In this document: one piece after another, positions 51,868 to 62,600 of the stretch | Layout: every line of letters starts with the position of its first letter | How positions within the stretch are numbered: position 1 is the first letter of the stretch | Source of the DNA: JAVBRD01 sp031548365 | GTDB taxonomy: Bacteria; Bacillota; Clostridia; Christensenellales; UBA1750 | Length of the DNA: 64,000 nt | Direction of reading: 5' to 3' | Assembly (NCBI GenBank): GCA_031548365.1 | Contig: JAVBRD010000005.1 | Coordinates: 32,466 to 96,465, forward strand | Notes under the pieces: model-generated | The model's input: the letters and a program-made list of their open reading frames with translations, nothing else | The model's database searches: none | What the model was told of the DNA's origin: nothing | Program-made: the position numbers and the translations under genes

Positions 51868-53985
51868 TTGACGCCGAGCGATGTACTCAAGCGATACTTC
51901 GGATACGACAAGTTCCGCGAGGGGCAAACCGAGCTGATCGGCGCGCTTGTTTCGGGGCGCGACGCGCTGGGCGTCATGCCCACGGGCGCTGGAAAGTCGC
52001 TGTGTTACCAAGTGCCTGCCTTGCTGATGGAAGGCGCGACCATCGTCGTATCTCCCCTCATCTCGCTCATGCGCGATCAGGTGCAGGCGCTGGCGGCCAA
52101 CGGCGTTCCGGCGGCGTTCATCAACAGCTCCCTGACCGAAGCCCAGCAAAACCGCGCCATGGCCAACGCGCGCGCCGGACAGTACAAAATCATTTACATC
52201 GCTCCAGAGAGACTCCTCGCACCCTCCATGCTGGCGCTCGCGCAAGTCTTGCGCGTCTCGCTCCTCGCCGTGGACGAAGCACACTGCATCTCCCAGTGGG
52301 GGCAGGATTTCCGTCCGAGCTACCTTGATATCCCGAAGTTCGTAGACGCGCTTCCCATCCGGCCCATCACGGCGGCTTTCACTGCGACCGCGACGCCACG
52401 TGTGCGGGATGATATTATAGGCGCGCTGGGCCTGCGCAACCCGCTCACGCTGGTGACCGGATTTGACCGTCCCAACTTGTTCTTCATTGTCAAGCATCCC
52501 AAGGACAAGTATGCGGCGCTCACGCAGCACCTCTCGGAAAACGAGGGGAATGGCATCGTTTACTGCTCCACCCGAAAGGAAGTCGAGAGCGTTGCGGCGC
52601 GTCTTTCGGCGGACGGCTACTCGGCAGCGCGATACCACGCAGGGCTTTCCGATGCCGAACGGAGCCGCTCGCAAGACGATTTTCTCTACGACCGCGTCCG
52701 GATCATCGTCGCAACAAACGCCTTCGGCATGGGCATCGACAAGTCCAACGTGCGCTTTGTGATCCACTACAACATGCCACAGAACGTGGAGAGCTACTAC
52801 CAGGAGGCGGGACGCGCTGGACGTGACGGCCTGCCCGCCGACTGCGTCCTGTTCTACGCCCGAAAGGACATCAGCACCGCGCTGTACCTGATCGGCCTGA
52901 GCGAAAATCCGGACGAGATCGCGCGCAACAGGCGCCTGCTCAACCTCATGGAGCGCTACTGCGAAACCGAAGGTTGCCTGAGGCGATACATGCTCGAGTA
53001 CTTCGGCGAACAGACCGAAGACGACTGCGGCAGCTGCGGCAACTGCCGCGGCGGAAGCGAGGAAACCGACGTCACTGCCGACGCGAAAAAAGTACTCTCT
53101 CACATTTTGCGTCTCAATCGTGCGGGGAAAGCGTTCATGTTCACCCACACCGCCGATATTCTTTTGGGCAAATCGGAGGACTTCACGGATCTGCCCACGT
53201 TCGGGCTGATGAAGGGCGTGCCGCGCCGCTATGTACGGCAGCTCGTCAACCGACTCTCATCTCTCGGGTATCTCCTGGACGACGGATTCCTCCGCGCGAC
53301 GTCCAGGGCCAGCGAGGTGCTTTTCGAGGGCATTCCCGTCACCATCAGGGAAAATAAACCCGAGACTTCCGCCAGAGCTGCACGCGCGCAAAAGCAAGCG
53401 AATCACCCGCGCTACGCGGTTTCAGACGGCCTCCTGAACCGGCTAAAAACGCTTCGATCCGAGATCGCCGCCGAAGCCAGGGTTCCGGCGTACATCGTCT
53501 TCTCGGACGCGACGCTTGCCGACATGTGCCAAAAACATCCGCAAACAGCCGATGAAATGCTCTGTGTGAGCGGCGTCGGACAGGTTAAGCTCTTAAAATA
53601 TGGCGAACGGTTCCTGTCCGTCCTGCGCGATGGGAAACCGCTCACGCGTGTGGATGAGACGCCGCCCCCGCTCACTGCGGCGCGCTTGTTTTCGCAAGCC
53701 GCGTTTGAGGACGCCCCCATACCCATCTCGCGCGTGGCGGACAAATTGAACGCCGTTCTTCAGCGACACGGCATGCCCAAAGTCACCGGAGCGAAGCTCA
53801 ACCAACGCCTGATCAAGGCGGGCCATCTCGCAGCCGATGACGGCGATAAACTGCCGACCCAGAGTGGCCTCGCGCTGGGCATCTCCCAGGTTGAGAGGCA
53901 GATGTCCCGCGGACGCTACAAACAGTGTTTGTTCGGCACGCTCGCGCAGCGTGTATGCGCGGAACTGGCGCTTGAAGATGATTAG
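51868..53985 (+). CDS. recQ: ATP-dependent DNA helicase RecQ
   Basis: 705 residues from a TTG at 51868, where GGAGG lies 8 nt upstream; a GTG six bases earlier is only 2 nt away. Walker A GAGKS (about residue 41), DEAH in AVDEAHCISQWGQDFRPSY, the QEAGRAGRDG motif VI, and a zinc site with C(E)TEGC...CGSCGNC (about residues 368-392) give the helicase plus RQC parts. A wing region and an HRDC domain (FSDATLADMC, VSGVG) follow. A further 100 residues at the C-terminus form another helical extension. RecQ unwinds recombination and fork intermediates. Confidence 0.93.
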   Translation: MTPSDVLKRYFGYDKFREGQTELIGALVSGRDALGVMPTGAGKSLCYQVPALLMEGATIVVSPLISLMRDQVQALAANGVPAAFINSSLTEAQQNRAMANARAGQYKIIYIAPERLLAPSMLALAQVLRVSLLAVDEAHCISQWGQDFRPSYLDIPKFVDALPIRPITAAFTATATPRVRDDIIGALGLRNPLTLVTGFDRPNLFFIVKHPKDKYAALTQHLSENEGNGIVYCSTRKEVESVAARLSADGYSAARYHAGLSDAERSRSQDDFLYDRVRIIVATNAFGMGIDKSNVRFVIHYNMPQNVESYYQEAGRAGRDGLPADCVLFYARKDISTALYLIGLSENPDEIARNRRLLNLMERYCETEGCLRRYMLEYFGEQTEDDCGSCGNCRGGSEETDVTADAKKVLSHILRLNRAGKAFMFTHTADILLGKSEDFTDLPTFGLMKGVPRRYVRQLVNRLSSLGYLLDDGFLRATSRASEVLFEGIPVTIRENKPETSARAARAQKQANHPRYAVSDGLLNRLKTLRSEIAAEARVPAYIVFSDATLADMCQKHPQTADEMLCVSGVGQVKLLKYGERFLSVLRDGKPLTRVDETPPPLTAARLFSQAAFEDAPIPISRVADKLNAVLQRHGMPKVTGAKLNQRLIKAGHLAADDGDKLPTQSGLALGISQVERQMSRGRYKQCLFGTLAQRVCAELALEDD

Positions 53986-54643
53986 GCGCAAAGCTCCTTC
54001 ACGAATCATTCCATCATCCCAAACACCAAGTCAACTTCGAGATCGCATCATATCCGGCAATTTAGGACGGGATGGCCGTGACAAACCGCCATCCCTCGGC
54101 AGACCTACTGCTGATGTTGTCTCGGCGATAACGTCCTCACGGCGAAGCCCTGCTTGCATTCCGCCGCGTCGAACTCATGCTGATACATGAGAGATCCATT
54201 CCTTGCGCGTGATGATGAGTAAACTGACTCTTTGTATTCAAACGGCCCCAAAAGCGGTCCGGACGAGCGAGGACTCTTCGCAGGGTAAGGGAGCGAATGC
54301 GGACGTGTTCGGCGGCTACATGAAGTTCACTACAACCTCGACGAAGCATCAGCCGTTACAGATTGCGGGCTCTCGGTCGAGGTGATCCGGAGTACGCCGT
54401 GCCGTGCTGAACAGAGTCACGCGCATGCGCTGGTTTGGGGTTTGTTTGGTTTACACATGATCCCGCCCTTTGGACCCGACGCGAATCGGCTGCTCGGAAC
54501 CTGTCGCGGCGGCAATCGCAGCAAACAGCGCGTGTTCAGCCACAGCCTGTCAGACTGACGACAGCGTCGGTTCGCCATCACGGGGACAGCCCGCGCTCTG
54601 CCATGGACTGTTCAGATAGCCGCGAGTCCTCCGCGCGGCCGCT
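53986..54643. other. Intergenic DNA between convergent genes
   Basis: 658 bp. A hairpin at 54069-54095 (GGGATGGC/GCCATCCC) probably terminates recQ. The rest gives only short frames without family resemblance on either strand. Confidence 0.45.
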
Positions 54644-55711
54644 TTAGCCTTTGAGTTTGATCAAAACATCCAGCGCGCGCTCATCTGCGGCTTTGGCTTC
54701 CTCGATCAACGCGCATGTCCTTGTGCGAACCTCAGGCGTTCCCAGCGCGCGCATAGCCTTTTCGTCGCGCTGCCAGCCGCCCAGCAATTCATACATCCCG
54801 TGCACGGCCTTGGCGACACCCTGAAAACACGTCACGAGCGTATCCAGCTCGTTCTTGGCCCCATGTCCCGCATCGGCCAGCCGCTTAAAGTATTTCCACG
54901 CGCCGCCGCGTCCGTCGGAAAGGCAATCGAGCGCGTCTCCGTGGCACATCACACGCTCGGCGAGCAGGGGTAGAATAGCGCCCGGCGGGAACTGCGCGTC
55001 ATCGCTGATGGCTTTTTCCCACGCGTCGTAGGCGAGGATGCCCTTCGCGTAATTGCCTTTTTCGCGTCCCGACAGCACGGTCACGGCGTTTGCAATGATC
55101 TCCCCAAACTCAAGAGGGGGCACGCTCTTTTCGCCGATGGACATAAGCCCGACGCTGTCCCTGTTTTCCCACCACACATCAGTCACGAAGAAACCGGACT
55201 CGTCAATCCTGGCCTTGCCGCGAAATTCGGGGTTGTCCTGGAAAAAATTCCAGCCAAGCAGCGTGTTGCCGTTGTCGCGGTAGCCGGTGACCAGACACGC
55301 CTCCGGTGGCCCGATGATACCCAGCGCGACAACGGGAAACCCTTGGTCGATCTGCTCCCTGATAAAGCTTTTTAACTCGTCCTTGGTTGTCTTTTCCGAC
55401 CGGCGCAGGAAGGCGAACTCGCGCCCCAGCGCGCGCAAACCGGTTTCGTAGCTCCGAGCGCACTCATCGAAGGCGAAGCATATGTCGACGTTTCCGCCGT
55501 TCCAGCTCGTGACATCCCACGTCAGACGGAACGCCGCCGCCGAAAGTACCATGGCCTCATCGTAGGCGAGATCGTCGCCCAGATAGTTGGCGCAGGCCTT
55601 CAAGCAAATCGGGAAAGGCGTGCATCCGCCATATGTGCCATAGCCCACCTTGGGTACGCCGTACAGGATGGCGCTGCCCTCGCCCAAGCGCAAACCACGT
55701 TGCTGTGTCAT
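54644..55711 (-). CDS. Papain-fold-like (BtrH/C39-type) protein of unknown function
   Basis: 355 residues from an ATG at 55711. The N-terminal half has GTYGGCTPFPICLKACANYLG (in part), a Cys-containing helix start as in C39-like or BtrH-type papain folds. This is followed by GFPVVALGIIGPPEACLVTGY, where a His would be expected but is not obvious, and LLGWNFFQ. The second half is a helical domain with repeated Ala/Glu. I cannot name a reaction. It overlaps the AraC-like gene by 4 bp (ATGA) and is probably its target or partner. Confidence 0.6.
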   Translation of the reverse strand: MTQQRGLRLGEGSAILYGVPKVGYGTYGGCTPFPICLKACANYLGDDLAYDEAMVLSAAAFRLTWDVTSWNGGNVDICFAFDECARSYETGLRALGREFAFLRRSEKTTKDELKSFIREQIDQGFPVVALGIIGPPEACLVTGYRDNGNTLLGWNFFQDNPEFRGKARIDESGFFVTDVWWENRDSVGLMSIGEKSVPPLEFGEIIANAVTVLSGREKGNYAKGILAYDAWEKAISDDAQFPPGAILPLLAERVMCHGDALDCLSDGRGGAWKYFKRLADAGHGAKNELDTLVTCFQGVAKAVHGMYELLGGWQRDEKAMRALGTPEVRTRTCALIEEAKAADERALDVLIKLKG

Positions 55712-56124
55712 GTCGATGACTCATCCTCTCTTTGACTCTTTTCGGGAAGTCCGATGCCGTATACCCCCGCACACAGCTTGACACGGTAAATCGCCGGGCG
55801 CGCGCGCCGCAGATACGCGGGCGTCATCCCCGCGACGCGCTTGACCGCACGCGTGAACGTATCGCAGCAGGCAAAGCCGTAGGCTGCTGCGATGTCCGTG
55901 ACGCTCTGTTCTGTGTGCAGGATATCAAACGCGGCGTTGCACACCTTGCGCTGTGTGATGTAGCGCACGAGCGATATACCCGTGGTCTCCGCGAACATCG
56001 TCCGCAAATGCGGCAAGGAGAGCCCCATCAGCCGCGAGAGTTCCTGACAGTTGATTTCTTCCTTGACTCGGGATTCCACGTATGTGATGACCGAAATGAT
56101 GGTGTAAAACCGATCCAGCCGCAT
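55708..56124 (-). CDS. AraC-family transcriptional regulator (DNA-binding domain only)
   Basis: 138 residues from an ATG at 56124 with GGTGGGGG directly upstream. Almost the whole protein is the AraC double helix-turn-helix: INCQELSRLMGLSLPHLRTMF in part, then VTDIAAAYGFACCDTFTRAVKRVAG and MTPAYLR. It lacks an N-terminal sensing domain, so signals must come from elsewhere, perhaps the adjoining papain-fold-like protein. The 3' end overlaps that gene by 4 bp. Confidence 0.85.
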   Translation of the reverse strand: MRLDRFYTIISVITYVESRVKEEINCQELSRLMGLSLPHLRTMFAETTGISLVRYITQRKVCNAAFDILHTEQSVTDIAAAYGFACCDTFTRAVKRVAGMTPAYLRRARPAIYRVKLCAGVYGIGLPEKSQREDESST

Positions 56125-56400
56125 CACCCCCACCGCTTCGTGAAGCAATGTGAGTATAACATGAGACGCTGCAAAGCACTCGACGTTTTTGATGATGTTG
56201 GCGCGACATCTGCATCCGAGACCTCACCCCACCTCCGCAGACGGGAGGGCCTTTCGCATTCGCATTTAACGCACGGGCGTCCGAGCCGCCCTGAGGATGG
56301 CTGCCAGCACGCCCGGCCGCGGCTCCTGATCCCAGTGAGCGATGAGCGAGCCGCGCGTCGCGGTGCTAACGCCCATCTTGCCAGTAATCGCCGAGCACGA

Positions 56401-56435
56401 AAAACCCGCGCGAACACACGGTACAAACGGGTTTT
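56401..56435 (-). terminator. Terminator immediately after the tRNA-like sequence
   Basis: AAAACCCG (56435-56428) pairs with CGGGTTTT (56408-56401), followed by a further T and CGTGC on the minus strand. It overlaps the CCA end. Confidence 0.55.
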
Positions 56436-56511
56436 GGCGGAGAGTCAGGGATTTGACCCCTAGGTGGGGTATTAGCCCACACACAATTTCCAGGGACAAA
56501 CCCCGCTCTCC
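56435..56511 (-). other. tRNA-like sequence, probably a decayed tRNA
   Basis: 77 nt on the minus strand. The ends fit a tRNA-Ser-type acceptor: GGAGAGC at the 5' end and ACTCTCC-G-CCA at the 3' end (one mismatch). A T-arm-like TAGGG-GTCAAAT-CCCTG is present. A 5-bp stem GTGGG/CCCAC with loop CTAATAC lies 5 nt away from the normal anticodon position, and no proper D-arm forms. It is followed directly by a terminator. It may be a pseudo-tRNA or the remnant of an integration site; a working tRNA is unlikely. Confidence 0.35.
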
Positions 56512-56514
56512 ATC

Positions 56515-56553
56515 ACGGTTCCTCCGAGGCTATCGTGGTTTAGCAGGAACCGT
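56515..56553. other. Inverted repeat next to the tRNA-like sequence
   Basis: ACGGTTCCT (56515-56523) and AGGAACCGT (56545-56553), perfect 9-bp arms with a 21-nt loop. Confidence 0.5.
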
Positions 56554-57906
56554 CTCAGCACCCACTGCCAGCTCGTATTACGTGTGTATTGTTGTCTTGG
56601 TTGGCGGCATGTGCGCGCCGCCATATTTACGCTGGGTTCGAACCAAAATACGGAAAATCTCATTTTTTTTCGAACCTCAAAACCGAAAACCAAAAAATAA
56701 CTGTATACTGAAGTCTTGTTGCTTGCCAAAGATTAACGCATTTACTGCGATCGCATTCGCCGCTTCTATTATGTTTCATGTGGTCAGACTTTCGGCATTT
56801 AGAGCCAAAACAAGAAGAAAATACACTCTCGGTTTTTGCGACAAAAAACTTTCGCGCTGACCATCAAACTAATAATGCACTTGTAGCTTACATGTTTCGT
56901 CGCTAAGCACACCATTCGGCTGAGCTATAGGCTCGCGCTAATTTATTGGGGTGCTCCCCGTCACAGGAGTTACTGTTTCGCAGAAACTGAAACGTTGTGG
57001 CCTGTTGCGAGCAGTGTCCTGAAGTGCCCATTCTGCGCTGTTTTCCGGTATTCCGTTTATGCGGATTGTGCGCCCAATGCGTAGAGTTCCGATGAGTGCG
57101 TGGAGTTCATGTGTGCAGATTTGTGTGCAAAACGGCTTTTGATGATTGATGATGTGTGCAGCTTTTTTCTCTCATCGTTGTTGCGGAAACTATGCCTATG
57201 CCGCTCTCCTGCAACGAAATTAAGCGATAGCCATAGTAATCGCCGTCGATTTTACTCCAATAGACTCCATCAGAACCGATAATACCCACTCATATTTCAA
57301 GCCGGCTTAACAGGTACTTAAGCCAAAAAACTTCGGTACTCAAAATCACATTCCAAAATGACGCAAGACAGAACACTGTCTACAGTAATCTGTTCATATA
57401 TAATATACGGCAAACAATATTGAGGATCAATTGCAGAGAGAAATCCGTTGACCCTTCCATTCTCCAAAACGCAAATGAGCGCATTCCCCTGTTTGCTTAT
57501 AACTCTAGCATTCACAGTTGTTGGCGAGTTCTTCTATATGATGACTCGGGTAGGCCTCATCCACTCTACCCTGGGGTGCCTCTCGCCCTGCGACTATAAG
57601 CATGCCGGTGAATTATGCTTTTCTCTTTGTCCGTTTATAGGGGACCAGATCATCCATCGACTAAGTGACGCAGCGAACGCGCGTCCTTGACCCCGGCACC
57701 ATGAGCGTGCTACGCAAGGGAAGCCGGAACCGCATGCACCGCTCGTCCAACACGGATCACACCAGGAAGCCAAACGTCCTCTCCCGTCCCCGGGCAGCAC
57801 CTTGCGCAAACGCCGTCGCGATTAATATTGTTCCCACCCGCAAGAATATCTTAGACTTTACGATTTCCCTGAGATTTTGATGTATATTGGATGTGTGGGA
57901 AAGCAA
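56554..57906. other. AT-rich, gene-poor region
   Basis: About 1.35 kb with clearly lower GC than the rest of the window, mostly from 56640 to 57560. Only short frames are present, for example minus-strand frames at 57515-57318 (65 codons) and 57289-57107 (60 codons), without good binding sites. It looks like acquired or decayed DNA between the tRNA-like sequence and the glycine-rich/RHS genes. Confidence 0.5.
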
Positions 57907-57942
57907 ACGCCGCCCACTCCGCAAGCGCGGGGAGGGCGGCGT
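57907..57942 (+). terminator. Strong hairpin in the leader of the glycine-rich gene
   Basis: ACGCCGCCC (57907-57915) pairs with GGGCGGCGT (57934-57942). An inner stem CTCCGC/GCGGGG closes on loop AAGC, and ATTTTAT follows. It is either a terminator of upstream transcription or an attenuator. Confidence 0.6.
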
Positions 57943-58024
57943 ATTTTATGGAGGTGGCGCGGCGTGATGACATAGTACCTGTAACGAAGCGTACGTGAGC
58001 AGTAGATAAGAATGGAGGCGTGAA

Positions 58025-59551
58025 ATGGCTGCGTATGAGTATCCTTCCAAACCATCGCCATGGAAAGACGGGGATACCCTCACCGTCACCGCGTCGTATA
58101 GGGACGTCTACATGACGCTCCCCAAGGGGCGGTATCACTTTGAGGTCGTGGGCGGTAATGCGAGAAACGAGCGGGGCCTTGGGGGTTCAGGCGCGCGCGT
58201 CACCGGACGGCGTACATTCGTTGGATTCGTTTGTCTGCGCATACGCGGCGGCGCAAACGGCTGGGACGGCGCCGGGGCGAGCGCGGGATTGGTGGCGAAC
58301 GGGGCGACGCCGCTGTTTGTGGCAGGGGGAGCGGGCGGCAACGAGACAATAGAAAATGCATCCATCGTCGACGCCAGCTTGAGCAGCGACGGCAAGCAAG
58401 GGGCGAGCACACGTGCAAGAGACGGGATTTGGGGTCAGGCAGGGAAAAGCTTCTCCCATGGCGCGGTTGGGGGAAGGGGATATGGCAGGTATGGCGTGTG
58501 CGGAGGCGGTGGCGGTTATACAGGTGGCGGCGCGGGCGCGCTCAGCCTGTGGGATGCGCCGGATGATAACGGCAGCGCAGGCTACCCCGGCGGAGGAGGG
58601 GGCTCCTATGCGGTAGACGATGAGTCCGTCTTCTCCCTGCGCGCGCCCGCAGATATGGGCGACGGCTACGTCATCATCACGGCGGAGGCGATCAGTCGGG
58701 CGCCCGGCGCTCCGGAGTTCATCACGTACGGCACGCCGGAGGCGGAACAACCATTGACGATCGCGTATGGAGCTTCCTCCGACCCCGATGGGGACGTGGT
58801 GACATACATCGTGGAGAGGTTGGTGGATGGTGGCTTACCCGCGCGTATATATACGGGCGAGGCGCTTTCGTGCGTTGACATCTTCCCGTCCTCGGGCGAA
58901 AGCGTCGTTTACCGCGTCAAGGCTACGGATGGCTCCGGCACATACTCGGTCTATACGACGGGCAAAACGGCGACCATTTACCACAACAAACCCCCGAGCG
59001 CGGTATCGGGACTGACAGTTATCCCGGCAGACGAGCTTGTTCAGCCCGTCACCGTGAGTTATTGCGCTTCGACCGACCCGGAGGGTGATCTTGTGACATA
59101 TGTGATTGAACGGCAAGTCGACGGCGGTGCATGGACGCCGGTCTATGCGGGCGTAGCACTCTCCTTCGACGATGCATTCCCGGAGTGTACAGTGCTGCGG
59201 TACCGTGTCCGGGCCGTGGACGTGAACGGTCATGCATCGGCGTGGAAAGGGAGCGCGCTGCTTGAGATTATACCCGCGCGCGCTGACTTTTGCACGGTGG
59301 CTATCGGAGGAATGGATACGCCCTCGGGCGCGGTGTTCGCGGTGGAAACCGCTCCGGACAAGCTGGAGCTCGCGGATCTCGACGCACGCACGGAAGCACC
59401 GGGCGGGGGCGCGGAAATCCTGAGCAACTCCGACGGCCGTTTGCGTTTCCGGACGCACGTGAGCGGCACCGACGCTTCGCCTGCGGCGGTGTTACTTTAT
59501 CGGCGCAAGGTTCCGGTGAAAGCACACGTGACCGTCAGGAAAGAAAGCTGA
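58025..59551 (+). CDS. Glycine-rich protein with tandem Fn3-like domains
   Basis: 508 residues, ATG behind GGAGGCG. Residues about 20-225 form a glycine-rich beta domain (GGAGGNE, GRGYGRYGVCGGGGGYTGGG in part). Two tandem Fn3-like domains follow (about 232-320 and 325-418), each with SSDPDGDVVTYIVER or STDPEGDLVTYVIER and a YRVKA or YRVRA strand. The last 85 residues are a separate small domain. No signal peptide is visible. Such proteins occur in phage tail-like and surface assemblies of Clostridia. It precedes the RHS gene by 143 bp. Confidence 0.75.
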   Translation: MAAYEYPSKPSPWKDGDTLTVTASYRDVYMTLPKGRYHFEVVGGNARNERGLGGSGARVTGRRTFVGFVCLRIRGGANGWDGAGASAGLVANGATPLFVAGGAGGNETIENASIVDASLSSDGKQGASTRARDGIWGQAGKSFSHGAVGGRGYGRYGVCGGGGGYTGGGAGALSLWDAPDDNGSAGYPGGGGGSYAVDDESVFSLRAPADMGDGYVIITAEAISRAPGAPEFITYGTPEAEQPLTIAYGASSDPDGDVVTYIVERLVDGGLPARIYTGEALSCVDIFPSSGESVVYRVKATDGSGTYSVYTTGKTATIYHNKPPSAVSGLTVIPADELVQPVTVSYCASTDPEGDLVTYVIERQVDGGAWTPVYAGVALSFDDAFPECTVLRYRVRAVDVNGHASAWKGSALLEIIPARADFCTVAIGGMDTPSGAVFAVETAPDKLELADLDARTEAPGGGAEILSNSDGRLRFRTHVSGTDASPAAVLLYRRKVPVKAHVTVRKES

Positions 59552-59694
59552 AGCGCGTGAAAGGCCTACAATCACATTCGGTATGAAACTTGCATGGATA
59601 CGCGCTCAACCTGCGTATTCAGGTTTCCCAACATGGATGAGGGCGTACTCCCCCATCCCCTGTCCATCGCGTACCCACATAAAGGAGTAACGAT

Positions 59695-62600
59695 ATGAGC
59701 CTGATAGATGGAACCAAGTACTACCCCGCGCCCTATGCCGCCGAAACGGGTTCAGGTGAACGCGTACACCTCAACACCGGGCATTTGTCTCTCTCAATGC
59801 CCATTGTCTCGCTCAAAGGGCGGGGCGGGCTGGACTTCGGTTTGTCGGTGGTCTACAACAGCAACAAGGCGTACCGATACGACGCCTATGTAACAAACAG
59901 CGTTTATGTCTACGCGCTGAAGAGTAGGTCCACCGGTCAGATTGTAGAAATCCACGGAGAATGCGGCAATGGTTACCCCAACGACTGGTTCTGGAGATCA
60001 AATTACGATATCATCACAAACTATTGCTTACAAGAAGCCATCCCGACAAGAACGCAAAATGCGGGCGATGCGGTGTTCTCACGACAGCACGGTCTGGGCC
60101 TTGGTTGGATGTTGGGCATCACGTCCATCGAATGTGGGCGCATGGGGACATCCAAGTACATCCATTTCGCGAGTGGGGGCTCCTGCGAGGTGGACGACAC
60201 GACCAACGCGCTGAAAAACCACCCCGTGCGCGATGTGGAATTTGTGGCGGATGCGTCCTTCGCCAATTCGCAAGGTTTTATATCGACACACGCGGTTAAA
60301 TATAAGGATGGGCGCAGGGAGTTTTTTCGGTGCTCGGGGAACATCAACACGCCGTTGGGGATATCTGACCGGTTTGGCAACAGGATCGATTTTCAGACCG
60401 CAGTCATCGACGGGTACCCACGCATTACCGGCATCACGGACAGCGCGGGAAGGCAGACGACCATTTCCTACACGGCGGCACTCGTGACGTTCGCGCTCCC
60501 CGGCGGGCGCACCGTCAGGCTTGCGCTGGATAACTCAAACGGTTATCCTGTGCTTACATCCCATACCGATGCTCTGGGCCGAACGACGAGCTTTAACTAT
60601 GAGGAGAAGGCGCACTTTCTCGATTACGTCCACAAGACAGCCGTGCATGGAGAAGACGCACACCCCGAGATGAACCAGCCGTACGCGATGCTCGGAAGCG
60701 TGACGCGCTTCACCGGAGCGGTCACGAGGTACGCGTACGAGGAGATCAAGGGGCATTTGGGAACGCATGGGATGATGACGGAATCACGAATCATCTCGCG
60801 TTTGGATGAAGCCGGCGGCAGGACGTACAACGCGCGTTCATACGCTTATACGGGCAGCTATCTGGGTGACTACTACGCTCTTGCGGTAGTGAGTCCCGAG
60901 GAGTTGCCCGCGGGATACACCTATAGCGTCACGGTGACAGACGCTCAAGGTGTCGCCGCTAAAACAACCTTTGACGTCAAGGGGTTGGCAAAGGTTGGCG
61001 AGACACGTACCGCCAACAGTCTTCTACTTTCCGTGGTGAATTCCGAGTACGATGCGAACCGACAAGAGACGCGCCGCGCCGTCAGCCGCTACAATGCGGC
61101 GGAGCATTCTCCGAGGCCGTGGAGCACTTTGAGCGTGATGTATACGGCAACTTGCTGTCGTACCACGGCCCGCTCTCGGGAGGAACGGACGATAACTACA
61201 AAGTGACCTACGCGTACGACCCTTCCTACCACCAGATGACGGAAAAGCGTTACAGGAAGGACGCCTCCGCAACCGTGACGGAAACCTTTGTCCTGACGCC
61301 GGACAAGAAGTCGGTAGTGTCCGCGCGGGTGCTGGAGAACGGCATGCTCAGGGCGCAGACAGACAATGCGTACGACGTGTACGGCAATATGACCGAGAAG
61401 CGCGAGCATGTCACGCCCGGGGATGCGGGGAGCGCGGCGGTGGCCTCCTTTGCGTACGCCGCGCCGGAGAACATGGGCGCGCTGGTCTCCAAACGATCCG
61501 TCCACGGCGTGGAGGACGCGTCCGGCGCGCTCTTACCCGGTTCTCCCGGCGAAGCGTCGGGCGTGCTCAGCGAGACGTGGTCGTACAACGCGTGCGGGGA
61601 GGAGATTGCGCACACCTCCCCCGCCGGGCATGTGACGGCCACCGATCGTGACGCCGCGGGCCGCGTCACCCGCGTGACCCATCCGGACGGAACAACCACG
61701 ACGCGGTCGTTCAACGACGCGGCGAACGACGTGACGGAGACGGACGAGTGCGGGGCCGTCCTGCGCTACGACTACGGCGCGCTGGGCGAGCTGCTGGCGG
61801 TGACGAACGTCACGCCCGGCCATCCCGTTCGGACGCTCAAGACGGCGGGATACGACGCCCTCCTGCGCCCCGCGACCGAGACGGCGTACGCCTCCGGGTC
61901 TGCGGGGAGCATCACCACGACGACCTATGACGTTCTTTCTCGCGCAACGGAGAAGGCCGCGCGCGACTTCGCGGGAACGCTCCTTTCGCGGGGAACCTTA
62001 ACCTACGACGACGCGGCCCTGACGGCGGCCTCCACGATCCACGGCACGGAGACAAGCGGCTCCGCGCCCGACATTGTGACGATTGAGACGCGGGACAAGG
62101 CGGGGCGCGTGATCCGCAAGGCGCGCGGGACATCGGCTGAGACGGTTGAGTACGACTTCGCCGGGAACCCCGTCAAGGCCACGGACGCGCGGGGGAACGT
62201 CACGCACACGTCGTTTGACCACGCGGGGCGCGCGGTGTCGGTCACGCGCGCGGACGGGAGCGTGACGCGGACGGGTTACGACGGTCTGGGGCGGAAGATT
62301 TCGGCCACGGACGCCAGAGGCAAGGCGGGCTTGTTCGTCCATGACGCGGCGGGACGGCTGGTGGAGGAGCGTACACCGCTCGCGGCTGGGCACGAAATGA
62401 TCAAGCGGTACGCTTATGACCGCGACGGAAACGTCACGCGGGAGAGCATCCGGACGAACTTGCCCGGAGAGCCCGCCTCGTGGACGCACACGGCGCACGC
62501 GTACGACAACCGAAACCGGCCGGCGCTCACGACCTCGTACGATGGGGAAACGCCGTACAGCGCGGTTCGCTACGCGTACGACGCGTGCGGGCGCGTGACG

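Noticed and set aside
51616..53148. 510-codon open frame on the minus strand
   Set aside because: It is antisense to recQ, whose motifs and binding site are clear.
56435..56511. Functional tRNA call
   Set aside because: The anticodon-like stem is displaced, the variable region would be 1 nt, the T-loop starts with G and no D-arm forms.
57107..57515. Two short minus-strand frames as small genes
   Set aside because: No ribosome binding sites and no resemblance to known proteins; chance frames are common in AT-rich DNA with few constraints.
61085..61110. Programmed -1 frameshift in the RHS gene
   Set aside because: No slippery heptamer or downstream pseudoknot is evident; a simple deletion or read error is more likely.
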